In this document: positions 54,337 to 63,420 of the stretch, piece by piece
Layout of the letters: the number at the start of each line of letters is the position of its first letter
Numbering within the stretch: the stretch's first letter is position 1
Origin: Chryseobacterium sp. ISL-6
GTDB lineage: Bacteria > Bacteroidota > Bacteroidia > Flavobacteriales > Weeksellaceae
Direction of reading: 5' to 3'
Assembly: GCF_018613715.1 (NCBI RefSeq)
Contig: NZ_JAGGPT010000005.1
Span: 124,001-188,000 of the forward strand
Length of the DNA: 64,000 bases
The notes under the pieces: model-generated
Database searches by the model: none
What the model was told of the DNA's origin: nothing
The model's input: only the letters and a program-made list of their open reading frames with translations
Position numbers and translations under genes: made by a program

Positions 54337-54510
54337 ATGAAAAATAATACTTTACAACAGCGTCGTGTTCGACAGCTCGACAGACAGGAACTTAAAACTA
54401 TAAAAGCAGGAGACATTACCCGGGGTAAGGTTTGTTGTACTTCAAACGAAGACAATCAATGTTGCGAATGGGCTACGGACATATGGAACTGTAGATATAT
54501 ACAGTGTTAG
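54337..54510 (+). CDS. Bacteriocin-like precursor peptide 3 (57 aa)
   Basis: ATG 54337 to TAG 54510 encodes 57 aa: leader RQLDRQELKTIKAG then D, and core ITRGKVCCTSNEDNQCCEWA.. with six Cys (CC-x7-CC-x8-C-x4-C). The leader keeps the L-D/S-R-x-x-LK-x-I/V/L-x-AG spacing of the two upstream peptides but has AGD instead of AGG. There is no Gly-rich tail. The gene is too short for most ORF filters. A strong terminator ends the cluster. Confidence 0.55.
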   Translation: MKNNTLQQRRVRQLDRQELKTIKAGDITRGKVCCTSNEDNQCCEWATDIWNCRYIQC

Positions 54511-54542
54511 GATCTACAAACTAATTAAAAGATTCCACTTTT

Positions 54543-54595
54543 AAGCATACATGACAGAAGGAATAACCTTTCCTGCCATGTATGCTCTTTTTTTG
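54543..54595 (+). terminator. Terminator of the peptide cluster
   Basis: AAGCATACATG..CATGTATGCTT-type stem with an inner CAG/CTG arm and eight T. Confidence 0.8.
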
Positions 54596-54600
54596 AAAAT

Positions 54601-56073
54601 TTATTGAGGGATCCATACACTTACATTTCCTGCAGGAACCGGAAAATTTCCCCAACCTTTCTCATCAATGATTATTTTTTCGTCAAATCTGCCGAGTAAA
54701 TCGTAAAAAGTTTGTCCAATATATTTTTCACCCATTTCCATGGGCTTATTGTAAGCCTCTTTATTACTTAGAACAATGGCACAGCCTGCATGCTCATCAT
54801 TTCCTTCACGAATCCATCCCAGGCAATTGGAATCTTCAAAATAATCTTTTTGAATCCCATAGGCATACTCCTTTCGGGCTTTCAGTAATTCTTCAATTCC
54901 ATCTACCTTATTCAGGAAAATTTCCTGATCATTCCCTTCCCTGTCTTTATCAACATAATGAGCACCATAGAGATCGGGGTAAAATACGCATGGATACCCA
55001 TCTTCTCTTAATAGGATCAAAGCATATGCGATCGGTTTGAACCATTCTTCAACAGGAGCTTCAAGGTCCTGTAGTGGCTGAGTATCATGATTATCAACAA
55101 GACTTACCGAATGTAAAGGATCTGCCTGGGTCAAGGTCTCATCAAATATTTTTCTTAAATCATAAGAACCTCCTTCTTTAGACGCATTATGAAAATTATT
55201 TTGTAAAGAGCTGTCAAACAAACTCATACATCCTTCCGTGACGTCAATGTATTTTTGAAGTAGATGTAAGTATCCCGGCGCCCAATATTCTCCAACAGCA
55301 AAAATATTTTTCCCTGAGTTGGACCGGATCAGCGTAAGCCATTCTTTATAAAAATCAAAAGAAATATGTTTTAAAGCATCCAGTCTCACTCCATCAAAAT
55401 CAGTTTGATCAAAATACCATTTTGCCCAGTTATTAAGTTCCTCACGAACAAAAGGATTACGATGTTCAATGTCATTATACATCAGATAATCATAATTTCC
55501 TTTTTCATCATCTATCATCTCTTCCCAGTCATTTCCATATTCAGACTGTATTTTAAAAATATGAGAATCCATTCCTTCCGCATAATCTACACCGCTGAAA
55601 CAGGTAAAGTTCCATTCAAAATCAGAGTATTTTTTATGTCTTCCGGGAAAGGTAAATTTAGTATAAGACTCTATTTCAATAATATCAGAAATTACTTTTT
55701 CCCTATTGTTTTCATCCACTTTTACAGCTTTGAATTTTTCAAGCTCATCACCCCCTGCCTTATGTCCTAAAACAATATCAACAATAACCTGGATATTCTG
55801 TTTTTTTAAAGCCTGAATTGCTTTTATATAGTCGTCTTTTATACCATACTTGGTAGGAATTCCTCCCTTTTGATCAAATTCTCCGAGATCGAAAAGATCA
55901 TAAGCGTCATATCCTGTAGAATACCCACCGCTAGTTCCTTTGTAAGCTGGTGGAAACCATACTGATGTAATTCCTAATTCTGCAAGATATTCGGATTGAT
56001 TTTGAGCCTCCTTCCAAAGCATTTGATTTCCATCTGAGTACCAGTGAAAAAACTGAATCATTGTTGAATTCAT
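54601..56073 (-). CDS. Cytoplasmic alpha-amylase, GH13
   Basis: This 490-aa protein has no signal peptide. GH13 regions are visible: VDIVLGHKAGGD (I), GVRLDALKHI (II, nucleophile D), FAVGEYWAP (III, acid E) and SLVDNHDTQP (IV). It resembles the AmyA/AmyS intracellular branch that cleaves internal alpha-1,4 links of maltodextrins. Start at ATG 56073 or ATG 56061 (MIQFFHWYSDG). Lies 43 bases after dinB, probably the same transcript. Confidence 0.9.
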   Translation of the reverse strand: MNSTMIQFFHWYSDGNQMLWKEAQNQSEYLAELGITSVWFPPAYKGTSGGYSTGYDAYDLFDLGEFDQKGGIPTKYGIKDDYIKAIQALKKQNIQVIVDIVLGHKAGGDELEKFKAVKVDENNREKVISDIIEIESYTKFTFPGRHKKYSDFEWNFTCFSGVDYAEGMDSHIFKIQSEYGNDWEEMIDDEKGNYDYLMYNDIEHRNPFVREELNNWAKWYFDQTDFDGVRLDALKHISFDFYKEWLTLIRSNSGKNIFAVGEYWAPGYLHLLQKYIDVTEGCMSLFDSSLQNNFHNASKEGGSYDLRKIFDETLTQADPLHSVSLVDNHDTQPLQDLEAPVEEWFKPIAYALILLREDGYPCVFYPDLYGAHYVDKDREGNDQEIFLNKVDGIEELLKARKEYAYGIQKDYFEDSNCLGWIREGNDEHAGCAIVLSNKEAYNKPMEMGEKYIGQTFYDLLGRFDEKIIIDEKGWGNFPVPAGNVSVWIPQ

Positions 56074-56116
56074 ACATTATAAGGTTTACTTACTACAATG
56101 TAGTGAAAATTTATAA

Positions 56117-57214
56117 CTATTGATTTCCAAACTCTTCAAACGGGATTTTTAGTTGAACGGAGATTTGTTTTTTTTCTTCCGTATTAAGGTGGGAGAGGGA
56201 TAATCCCAGTAAACGGACCGGCTTATCAAAAGGTCTAAGTTCCCATAGCTTTTGGGCTGTTTTGAAATATTCTTCATCGGAAATATAATATTCTTCTTTT
56301 GTCATACTTCTGGTAAAAAGCGAAAAGTCTTTATATTTTATCTTTAAAGTAAGTGCTCTTCCAAGAATATTATTCTTTTGTAATCTTTGATGTAATTCCT
56401 CGCTTAAACTTTTTAATTTTTCATTGATCTGCTGTTCATCATAAAGATCTTCAAAAAATGTACGTTCTACAGCTACACTTTTTTGAATTCGATGAGGTTT
56501 AACTTCAGAATTATGAATGCCACGGACTACATTATAATAGTAACTTCCTGATTTACCAAAAAGGCTGACAAGTTCCGGGAGTGTTTTCTTCTTTAGATCT
56601 TTTCCTTTAAAAATCCCCAAAGTAAACATCTTATTAGCAGTCACTTTTCCAACTCCATAAAATTTTTCTACAGGTAATTCTTCCAGGAAACTTTCGATCT
56701 TATCAGGATGTATTGTTTTCTGGCCATTAGGTTTATTAATATCAGAAGCTACTTTTGCTAAAAATTTGTTGACAGAAATTCCTGCTGAAGCCGTAAGGCC
56801 GGTTTGTTCAAATATTTTCTGACGGATCTCTCTTGCGATCTCATTAGCAGATTCTATATCTTTTTTATTTTCAGTAACATCCAGATAGGCTTCATCTAAA
56901 GATAAAGGTTCTACCAAATCTGTATATTCATGGAAGATTTCCCGGATCTTTTTTGAAACTTCCTTATATCGTGCGAAGTGTGGCGGAACGAAAATAAGAT
57001 GGGGGCATTTTTCTTTTGCTATTTTACTAGGCATGGCAGAACGGACTCCGAATTTCCTTGCTTCATAACTTGCAGCTGAAACAACTCCGCGATGTTCACC
57101 GCCTACTGCGATGGGCTTCCCCCGAAGTGCAGGATTATCATGCTGTTCTACAGAAGCATAAAATGCATCCATATCAACATGAATAATTTTGCGGATGGGA
57201 AAAGAAAAATCCAT
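56117..57214 (-). CDS. dinB: DNA polymerase IV
   Basis: This 365-aa Y-family polymerase has the palm motif HVDMDAFYASVEQ, YxxR-type ..PLSLDEAYLDVT with catalytic D/E, a helix-hairpin-helix thumb (VEKFYGVGKVTANKMF) and a little-finger domain. It bypasses lesions. ATG 57214 was chosen; the TTG at 57220 is part of a TATCTTTG promoter element, so the message would be nearly leaderless. A perfect 9-bp inverted repeat lies across promoter and start. Confidence 0.93.
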   Translation of the reverse strand: MDFSFPIRKIIHVDMDAFYASVEQHDNPALRGKPIAVGGEHRGVVSAASYEARKFGVRSAMPSKIAKEKCPHLIFVPPHFARYKEVSKKIREIFHEYTDLVEPLSLDEAYLDVTENKKDIESANEIAREIRQKIFEQTGLTASAGISVNKFLAKVASDINKPNGQKTIHPDKIESFLEELPVEKFYGVGKVTANKMFTLGIFKGKDLKKKTLPELVSLFGKSGSYYYNVVRGIHNSEVKPHRIQKSVAVERTFFEDLYDEQQINEKLKSLSEELHQRLQKNNILGRALTLKIKYKDFSLFTRSMTKEEYYISDEEYFKTAQKLWELRPFDKPVRLLGLSLSHLNTEEKKQISVQLKIPFEEFGNQ

Positions 57215-57231
57215 ATACAAAGATATGGATT
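57208..57231. promoter_or_regulatory. Palindromic operator over dinB promoter and start
   Basis: AATCCATAT-N6-ATATGGATT, a perfect 9-bp inverted repeat. It contains TATCTTTG (minus strand, 57225-57218) and the ATG (57214). A LexA-type repressor site is the natural candidate; no LexA box of this lineage is known to me to compare with. Confidence 0.5.
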
Positions 57232-57255
57232 CATTTATTTCTATTTTTCAGTGAA

Positions 57256-57717
57256 TTAAGATTCTTTTTTTAATCTCATCGTAAGAAGCAGGGGTTCGAA
57301 ACCGGCCTTTTCATAAGCTTTTACTGCCGATTCATTTTTATCATATACATCTAACCTTATTTCATACATTCCTTTCTCTTTTGACCATTCAATCAATTTA
57401 TCAACAATAGATTGATTGATTCCCTGGCCTCTATATTCGGGTTTTACAAACATAAAACCGAGGTAGGCATATTTTTTAAAATTGCTGTAATCTTTTTGTG
57501 TTTCCTTGATCAAGGCATATCCTGAGGCAACAATTTCGTTGTTTTTTTCAACCACAACTAATAAAGCATTTTCTGAACTAATCAAAAAATTTAAATCGTA
57601 ATAATGAATTTCACCATCAATTAAAGTTTTATCAAAAGGTCTTTCAGAATCAACAATACCTTGTTCAAATTCTAAAAGAACTTTTAAATCTTCTTTCGTA
57701 GCTTCTCTTATAGTCAT
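57256..57717 (-). CDS. GNAT acetyltransferase
   Basis: This 153-aa protein has the GNAT core with the acetyl-CoA loop VKPEYRGQGINQSIVDKLIE and the final YEKAGFEPLLLTM strand. Substrate unknown. It is between dinB and a TlpA-like gene on the same strand; co-transcription is possible. Confidence 0.85.
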   Translation of the reverse strand: MTIREATKEDLKVLLEFEQGIVDSERPFDKTLIDGEIHYYDLNFLISSENALLVVVEKNNEIVASGYALIKETQKDYSNFKKYAYLGFMFVKPEYRGQGINQSIVDKLIEWSKEKGMYEIRLDVYDKNESAVKAYEKAGFEPLLLTMRLKKES

Positions 57718-57731
57718 AACAGTATATTATT

Positions 57732-58259
57732 CTATTGTAAAAGCTTATTTATGGTAGTTTGAATTTCAGGATCTTCCGGTGTGATCGCATAGTATTTTGC
57801 AATTGCAGATTTTTGGTCAATCACCATATATCTTGGGATCCAGTTGAGGTCAATATAGTTATTGAAATCATTTTTCCATCCCGTTGCAAACCAGTAATTA
57901 TCTTTATCCTTCATATCAAATCTTTCAAGGCTTTTATCAAAACCCTCTTTAGATCTTTCTAATGAAAGAAATACAAAATCTATATTCGGATTGTTTTTCT
58001 CCAATTCCTGAGCTTTTGGTAGTGCCTTCAGGCAATCTCTGCACCATCCGGCCCAGAAATCAATCACAACAACTTTCCCTTTATGCTGATCAAGAATATC
58101 TTGTATCGTAATATTTTTTCCGTCTTCATTTTCAAGCTTTTGTTGTAAAGCTTCTTTAGAAAAACTGGTTTTCAGAACTTTTGGAGTTTGCTGTGCATAA
58201 GAAAGTCCAAAACTTCCTAACATAAAAAATAAGAATAGCTTTTTCATTTTCAATTTCAT
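57732..58259 (-). CDS. TlpA-like exported thioredoxin
   Basis: This 175-aa protein starts at ATG 58259 or 58247. It has a signal peptide (MKKLFLFFMLGSFGLSYAQ) and a thioredoxin fold with active site WAGWCRDCLKALPKAQ (WCxxC). The cis-Pro loop is IPRYMVID. It fits TlpA/ResA-type periplasmic disulfide reductases acting on cytochrome maturation or envelope thiols. It is 14 bases upstream of the GNAT gene. Confidence 0.85.
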   Translation of the reverse strand: MKLKMKKLFLFFMLGSFGLSYAQQTPKVLKTSFSKEALQQKLENEDGKNITIQDILDQHKGKVVVIDFWAGWCRDCLKALPKAQELEKNNPNIDFVFLSLERSKEGFDKSLERFDMKDKDNYWFATGWKNDFNNYIDLNWIPRYMVIDQKSAIAKYYAITPEDPEIQTTINKLLQ

Positions 58260-58353
58260 TTTTTTTACAAATCTAAACAATGAAACGAAGTTATGAATTG
58301 CTTTCTGTATTAATTAGAAAAAATTTAAGAAATTTGAAAATTCAATAAAAGAA

Positions 58354-59169
58354 TTATTGAAAGTTTTTAACCAAGCCTTTTACAACCGTAATTACATTAG
58401 GCATTGCTTTGTTGGCTGCATTCAGAACTTCTTCATGTGATACAGCGAAAGCAACATCCGGGCCTCCAAGATCGGTAATAATAGAAACACAAAAGACATT
58501 CATATCCATATGTTTGGCAACGATAACTTCAGGAACGGTGCTCATTCCAACCATGTCACCACCTATCGCTTTTATCATTCCATATTCTGCAGGCGTTTCA
58601 AAAGTTGGACCTTGCAGACCTACATAAACTCCCTGATGAATTTTAATATTATGTTCAGAAGCTGCCTTTTCTGCTACAGCGATCATTTTTTTATTGTAAG
58701 GCTCGCTCATATCAACAAAGCGAGGTCCGAATTCATCAATGTTTTTGCCTCTAAGAGGATGCTCAGGCATCATATTGATATGGTCTTTTAAAAATACAAT
58801 ATCTGCTACATTATAATTGGGATTTACTCCTCCTGCAGCATTAGAAAGAAGAAGGTTTTTGATTCCTAATAGATGAAAAACACGGATAGGAAATACAACA
58901 GTTTCCATAGAATAGCCTTCATAATAATGAAAACGACCACTCATCATCAAAACTTTTTTACCTTCTAAAATTCCATAAATTAATTGACCTTCATGACCAG
59001 CCACGGTAGTTTGAGGAAAGTTGGGAATGTCTTTATATTCTAATATATGAATAGGTTCAACTTCATCCTGTAGTTTTCCTAATCCCGATCCTAAAACAAT
59101 AGCAAATTCAGGGGTATCCCGAATAATATTTTTAATGAAATTAACGGTTTCCGTGATTTTTTCTAACAT
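58354..59169 (-). CDS. Purine nucleoside phosphorylase
   Basis: This 271-aa protein matches the trimeric PNP/MTAP family: GSGLGKLQDEV near the start, TVAGHEGQLIYG, LSNAAGGVNP, GGDMVGMSTVPEVIVAKHMD with the base-binding E and M. It phosphorolyses inosine/guanosine. It overlaps the end of lpxK by 29 bases. Confidence 0.92.
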   Translation of the reverse strand: MLEKITETVNFIKNIIRDTPEFAIVLGSGLGKLQDEVEPIHILEYKDIPNFPQTTVAGHEGQLIYGILEGKKVLMMSGRFHYYEGYSMETVVFPIRVFHLLGIKNLLLSNAAGGVNPNYNVADIVFLKDHINMMPEHPLRGKNIDEFGPRFVDMSEPYNKKMIAVAEKAASEHNIKIHQGVYVGLQGPTFETPAEYGMIKAIGGDMVGMSTVPEVIVAKHMDMNVFCVSIITDLGGPDVAFAVSHEEVLNAANKAMPNVITVVKGLVKNFQ

Positions 59170-60178
59170 AATCTAAGATGATTTGGTTAAACTCTTCCTT
59201 TTTATCAATGATCACATTGATAGGCCAGTAGTAAACAATATCTCTAAGATAGTCAAAGCTTTTTAAACGGACATAATCTTTTTCCGTTGTAAGGATTAAT
59301 TTGTATTCACCTAATTTTTTATATTCAGCAACAATTTTTTTGATATCGTCGTCAGAAAAATTATGATGATCCCTGAATTTTAAATGTTTTACTCTATTGG
59401 AAAATTTAGCCAAATGTTCTAATAGAGGTTTTGGATTTGCAATTCCTGTAATGAAAAGAATATCATAATAATTAAGGTTGTTGTCAGGAAGCATTTTTTC
59501 TTTCCCATATACATTTTCGTCATATCCTATAGATGAAAAGAATACTTTCTGATAACGATCAGGTCTTATTCTCGAAATGTAATACTGTTTGGTTTCCTCA
59601 GTCAATTCGTCAGGACATTTACTGACCATAATGATATCTGCTCTTTTTACTCCGCCTCTCGATTCTCTTAAGTCTCCTGCAGGAAGAAGATGATCTTTAA
59701 AATAAGGATCATTAAAATCGGTCATCAAAATATTGAAACCAGCTTTGATCGCTCTGTGCTGCAGTGCATCATCAAGCACCAAAACATCGAGATCCATATC
59801 CTCAATCACTTTTTTAGCACCAGGAACTCTTTCTTCAGAAACGGCAATTACAAACCGGTTCTTAAAACGTTCGAATAACTGCATAGCTTCATCACCAACC
59901 ATTTTATAGTTGCTGTCATAATTCGTTATTTCATAACCTTTTGTAAGTCTGCCATAGCCGCGTGAAAGAACACCGGTTCTATAATGTTTAGATAGATATT
60001 GGGCAAGGTACATCACCATTGGTGATTTTCCACTTCCGCCAACAGACAAGTTACCGACATTGATGATCGGTGTTTTGAATTTCGTAGATTTAAAGATCCC
60101 CAGATCATACATTGTGTTTCGGATACCCGTTACCAAATGATAACCTACAGAGAAGGGATAAAGGTACCATCTTTTCAT
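59141..60178 (-). CDS. lpxK: Tetraacyldisaccharide 4'-kinase
   Basis: This 345-aa inner-membrane kinase phosphorylates the lipid A disaccharide at the 4' position. It has an N-terminal membrane-contacting helix (YPFSVGYHLVTGIRN), the P-loop VGNLSVGGSGKSPMV and LPAGDLRESRGGVKRADIIM, all typical of LpxK. A TATTTTTG element lies on the minus strand at 60193-60186. Its end overlaps the punA-like gene. Confidence 0.92.
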   Translation of the reverse strand: MKRWYLYPFSVGYHLVTGIRNTMYDLGIFKSTKFKTPIINVGNLSVGGSGKSPMVMYLAQYLSKHYRTGVLSRGYGRLTKGYEITNYDSNYKMVGDEAMQLFERFKNRFVIAVSEERVPGAKKVIEDMDLDVLVLDDALQHRAIKAGFNILMTDFNDPYFKDHLLPAGDLRESRGGVKRADIIMVSKCPDELTEETKQYYISRIRPDRYQKVFFSSIGYDENVYGKEKMLPDNNLNYYDILFITGIANPKPLLEHLAKFSNRVKHLKFRDHHNFSDDDIKKIVAEYKKLGEYKLILTTEKDYVRLKSFDYLRDIVYYWPINVIIDKKEEFNQIILDYVRKNHGNR

Positions 60179-60261
60179 ACGATTGCAAAAATAGTAATTT
60201 TCAAGAGGATTTTGTTTAATATTCTCAATGACTTTTCAACAAATATTTAATAAAATTAAAG

Positions 60262-60269
60262 TATTTTTG
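60262..60269 (+). promoter_or_regulatory. truA -7 element
   Basis: TATTTTTG, 19 bases before TTG 60288; it places transcription start downstream of the ATG at 60228. Confidence 0.4.
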
Positions 60270-60287
60270 TGGAGTTATTCTATTACA

Positions 60288-61019
60288 TTGAGGTACTTTA
60301 TAGAGTTTTCTTACAACGGGAAAAATTATTTCGGTTATCAGATCCAGCCGGATGCTAATTCTGTACAGGAAGAATTAGAAAAAGCACTTTCCACAATTTT
60401 AAGGGAAGAAATTAAAATGACGGGTGCCGGAAGAACGGATACTGGTGTTCACGCTAAAAAAATGTTTGCTCATTTTGATACTGAAGAAGTTTTAAATGAT
60501 CAGCTTTCCCATAAACTAAACAGCTTTCTTCCACCAGATATTTCCATTAAAAGAATTTTTCCGGTAAAAGATGATTTCCATGCGCGATTTGATGCTACTT
60601 ATAGAACTTATGAGTATTATATTTCTTTGGAAAAAAATCCTTTTACAATAGATTCTGCATGGCAGATGTGGAGAAGATCTTTAAATGTGGAGGCGATGAA
60701 TGAAGCTTGTAAAATTTTATTTGAATACGAAGATTTTACAAGTTTTGCTAAATTGAAAACAGATAATAAAACCAATATCTGCAAAATGTATAAAGCAGAA
60801 TGGGAGCAAAACGGGAATGAATTAAAGTTTACTGTTTCTGCCAATCGTTTTCTCAGAAATATGGTACGGGCAATTGTTGGAACAATGGTAGAGATTGGTG
60901 CCGGAAAAATAAAACCCGAAGATTTAAGAAAAGTTATTGAAGATAAAAACCGTAATTCTGCTGGAACTTCTGCTCCGGCTCAGGGTCTCTTTCTTGTTGA
61001 TGTAGGCTACGAATTTTAA
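60288..61019 (+). CDS. truA: tRNA pseudouridine38-40 synthase
   Basis: This 243-aa protein starts at TTG 60288 (MRYFIEFSYNGKNYFGYQIQ), giving the family's usual N-terminus and length. An ATG at 60228 adds 20 residues but precedes a promoter-like element. Catalytic D51 is in GAGRTDTGVHA, with FASSF-like ..YTSFAK and RFLRNMVRAIVGTM. It makes pseudouridine in the anticodon stem of tRNAs. Its start depends on whether TTG is used. Confidence 0.9.
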   Translation: MRYFIEFSYNGKNYFGYQIQPDANSVQEELEKALSTILREEIKMTGAGRTDTGVHAKKMFAHFDTEEVLNDQLSHKLNSFLPPDISIKRIFPVKDDFHARFDATYRTYEYYISLEKNPFTIDSAWQMWRRSLNVEAMNEACKILFEYEDFTSFAKLKTDNKTNICKMYKAEWEQNGNELKFTVSANRFLRNMVRAIVGTMVEIGAGKIKPEDLRKVIEDKNRNSAGTSAPAQGLFLVDVGYEF

Positions 61020-61042
61020 AATAAAACTAAAAAATAATAACT

Positions 61043-61387
61043 ATGATGTCAATTTTTATTCTGATAGGAGCCTATAGATATTACGCGGGGCTGGCCGAGA
61101 AATTTGGAAAAACAAAATGGCATTTTGGGCTTTTGGCGATTGGTATCTACTTGGGATTTCAGGTAGTGTTTCTTTTATGCTACGGCGTTTATACTGCGAT
61201 TACGAATCCCGGTTCTCTGGAAGATAATAACTATAGTGGTTTTACACTGGTTAATGTTATAAGCTGGATATTTGCTATAGTTGCGGTCTGGGGTATTTAT
61301 CAACTTCTTGAAAAAAAGTTTAAGAAAGAAGTTATGAAGAAACCTAGTTTAGAGATTGAAGAAATAGGCATTAAAGAAAATATATAA
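61043..61387 (+). CDS. Small membrane protein of unknown function
   Basis: This 114-aa protein has three hydrophobic stretches (about 1-12, 27-50 and 72-90; WHFGLLAIGIYLGFQVVFLL, VISWIFAIVAVWGIYQLL) and a charged tail. It follows truA by 23 bases and is probably co-transcribed. Not recognised; possibly a small DUF-type Bacteroidota protein. Confidence 0.55.
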   Translation: MMSIFILIGAYRYYAGLAEKFGKTKWHFGLLAIGIYLGFQVVFLLCYGVYTAITNPGSLEDNNYSGFTLVNVISWIFAIVAVWGIYQLLEKKFKKEVMKKPSLEIEEIGIKENI

Positions 61388-61395
61388 ATACTTAT

Positions 61396-61465
61396 CTGTC
61401 ATTGTATTTATCCATCGTATGTGTGATGGATATTTGGGTTGAAAATGACGAATATGTAATGACAG
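61396..61465 (+). other. Nested inverted repeats after the small membrane protein
   Basis: CTGTCATT (61396) pairs with AATGACAG (61458), and ATCCATC (61410) with GATGGAT (61425). There is no T run, so it is unlikely to be an intrinsic terminator. Confidence 0.4.
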
Positions 61466-61549
61466 GATATTCATATTTTAAATAATAGGTATCAGAAATT
61501 TTCTATTACTATTTGAATAAGTTGTTCCCGCTTTCAAATTATAAAGTGT

Positions 61550-61557
61550 TATTTTTG
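61550..61557 (+). promoter_or_regulatory. -7 element of the ABC exporter gene
   Basis: TATTTTTG followed by CAA, 37 bases before the ATG; TTG at 61522 is 25 bases away, longer than usual. Confidence 0.4.
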
Positions 61558-61594
61558 CAAAGAATTTAATTGAATTCTTTCTTCAATTTGTACA

Positions 61595-63358
61595 ATGAAA
61601 AAACAAGATACCTGGGGAATTATTAAAAGGCTCTTCTTTATCGGAATGAAATTTCGTTCTTGGTTTATCCTTACCCTAATAATTTCTATTATACTATCAA
61701 TAGTTTCTACTTACAGACCTTATCTTACAATGCAGGTTGTAGATAACGATATCACGAAACTGCAGGATAAAGCTTTAATGATGAAGCATATCTACATTTT
61801 AGTGGGATTGGTTTTTGCTGAAACTGTTTTAAATTTCTTTTTGGTGTATTTCTCCAACTATATTTCTCAGAATGTAATCAGGGATATAAGAGAAAGGCTG
61901 TATGCTAAACTTATCTATTTCAGGACATCATTTTTTGATAAAACTCCAATTGGGCAATTGGTAACACGTGCTGTTGGTGATGTTGAAACCATTGCTACTG
62001 TATATACAGATGGTTTCCTGATGGTTTTTGGAGATATACTGAGAATTGTGTTTGTATTGGTGATGATGTTCAGTACCAATGTTCATTTGAGTTATATTAC
62101 CCTTGCAATTCTCCCTTTAATGGTGTTGATCACGAGATTCTTTCAAAAGAGACTGAAGAAAGCTTTTGGAGATGAAAGAACATGGACAGCGAACCAAAAC
62201 TCTTTTGTTCAGGAAAGATTAGCAGGGATGCCCATTATTCAGGTTTTCAACAGGCAGCAAGCAGAATTCAAAAAATTTGATGATATCAATATTACGCTGA
62301 AAGGCGCTTTATTGAAAACTGTTTTCATTTTCTCATTATTCTTTCCTGTAGTAGAACTTATTTCTTCATTATTTATCGGATTCATTCTTTTTTATGGTGG
62401 ATACATTACAATTAGTGCAGGGGTAGTTATTGCGTTTATTCAATATATCTCAATGTTGATTCGTCCGTTGCGACAAATAGCGGATCGTTTTAATAATATT
62501 CAACGTGGAATTGTTGGAGCAGAAAGGGTTTTGGGGGTAATGGATGAAGATTATGCAATGCCTAATCATGGTACCATTAAGAAAGATCATTTTGATGGTA
62601 AAATCGAGTTTAAAGATGTTCGTTTTGCCTATGATGAGAAACAGGAAGTTTTAAAAGGAATAAATTTTAAAGTAAATCCTGGAGAAACTGTAGCGATTGT
62701 GGGAGCTACTGGAGCTGGAAAATCTACGATCATCAGTTTGATCACAAGACTATATGATATTAATTCCGGGGAAATTTTTATTGATGATGTGGAACTTAAA
62801 GATTATGAGCTATATAATCTAAGAAGTCATATAGGGGTGGTATTGCAGGATGTTTTCTTATTCCACGGAAGTATCTTTGAAAACCTTGCATTCGGAGATG
62901 ATTCTGTTACATTAGAAAAAATAAAAGCAGGTGCTAAAGAGATTGAAGTAGATGAATTTATTCAGCAGCTTCCGGGTGGATATGATTATGTAGTAAGTGA
63001 AAGAGGTTCATCGATATCTTTAGGTCAGAGACAGTTGTTGTCTTTCTTAAGGGCTTATTTATCAGATCCCAAAATTCTTATCCTTGATGAAGCTACATCT
63101 TCTATTGACCATGAAAGTGAGAAGCTGATTCAAAGGGCAACCGAAAAAATTACCAAAAACAGAACTTCTATTATCATTGCCCACAGGCTTTCAACAATTG
63201 AGAAAGCAGATAAGATCATTGTCATGGAGCATGGTAAAATTGTTGAGGAGGGAAAACATATGGAATTGCTTAATAAAAATGGATATTATTCTACTTTGTA
63301 TAAAGCTCAGCTGAGACATGAGGTTGAAATGGAAGCAGAGAGTGAAGCTTCAAAATAA
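61595..63358 (+). CDS. MsbA/MdlB-like ABC exporter (TM-NBD fusion)
   Basis: This 587-aa half-transporter has a six-helix type I exporter domain (about 20-310), then an NBD with Walker A VGATGAGKST, Q-loop, signature SISLGQRQ, Walker B ILILDEATS and switch His in IIAHRL. Such homodimers export lipids or drugs; no peptidase C39 domain is present, so it does not process the peptides at 53726-54510. Substrate unknown. Confidence 0.88.
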   Translation: MKKQDTWGIIKRLFFIGMKFRSWFILTLIISIILSIVSTYRPYLTMQVVDNDITKLQDKALMMKHIYILVGLVFAETVLNFFLVYFSNYISQNVIRDIRERLYAKLIYFRTSFFDKTPIGQLVTRAVGDVETIATVYTDGFLMVFGDILRIVFVLVMMFSTNVHLSYITLAILPLMVLITRFFQKRLKKAFGDERTWTANQNSFVQERLAGMPIIQVFNRQQAEFKKFDDINITLKGALLKTVFIFSLFFPVVELISSLFIGFILFYGGYITISAGVVIAFIQYISMLIRPLRQIADRFNNIQRGIVGAERVLGVMDEDYAMPNHGTIKKDHFDGKIEFKDVRFAYDEKQEVLKGINFKVNPGETVAIVGATGAGKSTIISLITRLYDINSGEIFIDDVELKDYELYNLRSHIGVVLQDVFLFHGSIFENLAFGDDSVTLEKIKAGAKEIEVDEFIQQLPGGYDYVVSERGSSISLGQRQLLSFLRAYLSDPKILILDEATSSIDHESEKLIQRATEKITKNRTSIIIAHRLSTIEKADKIIVMEHGKIVEEGKHMELLNKNGYYSTLYKAQLRHEVEMEAESEASK

Positions 63359-63382
63359 AATAAATAGAATTTAATAGATATA

Positions 63383-63413
63383 AAAAGAGAGCTGAAAACC
63401 AGCTCTCTTTTTT
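63383..63413 (+). terminator. Terminator after the ABC exporter
   Basis: AAAGAGAGCTG / CAGCTCTCTTT stem followed by seven T. Confidence 0.85.
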
Positions 63414-63420
63414 TGTGTTT

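Noticed and set aside
61595..63358. ABC exporter as the transporter of the peptides at 53726-54510
   Set aside because: It lacks an N-terminal C39 peptidase domain, lies 7 kb away beyond housekeeping genes and has its own promoter and terminator.
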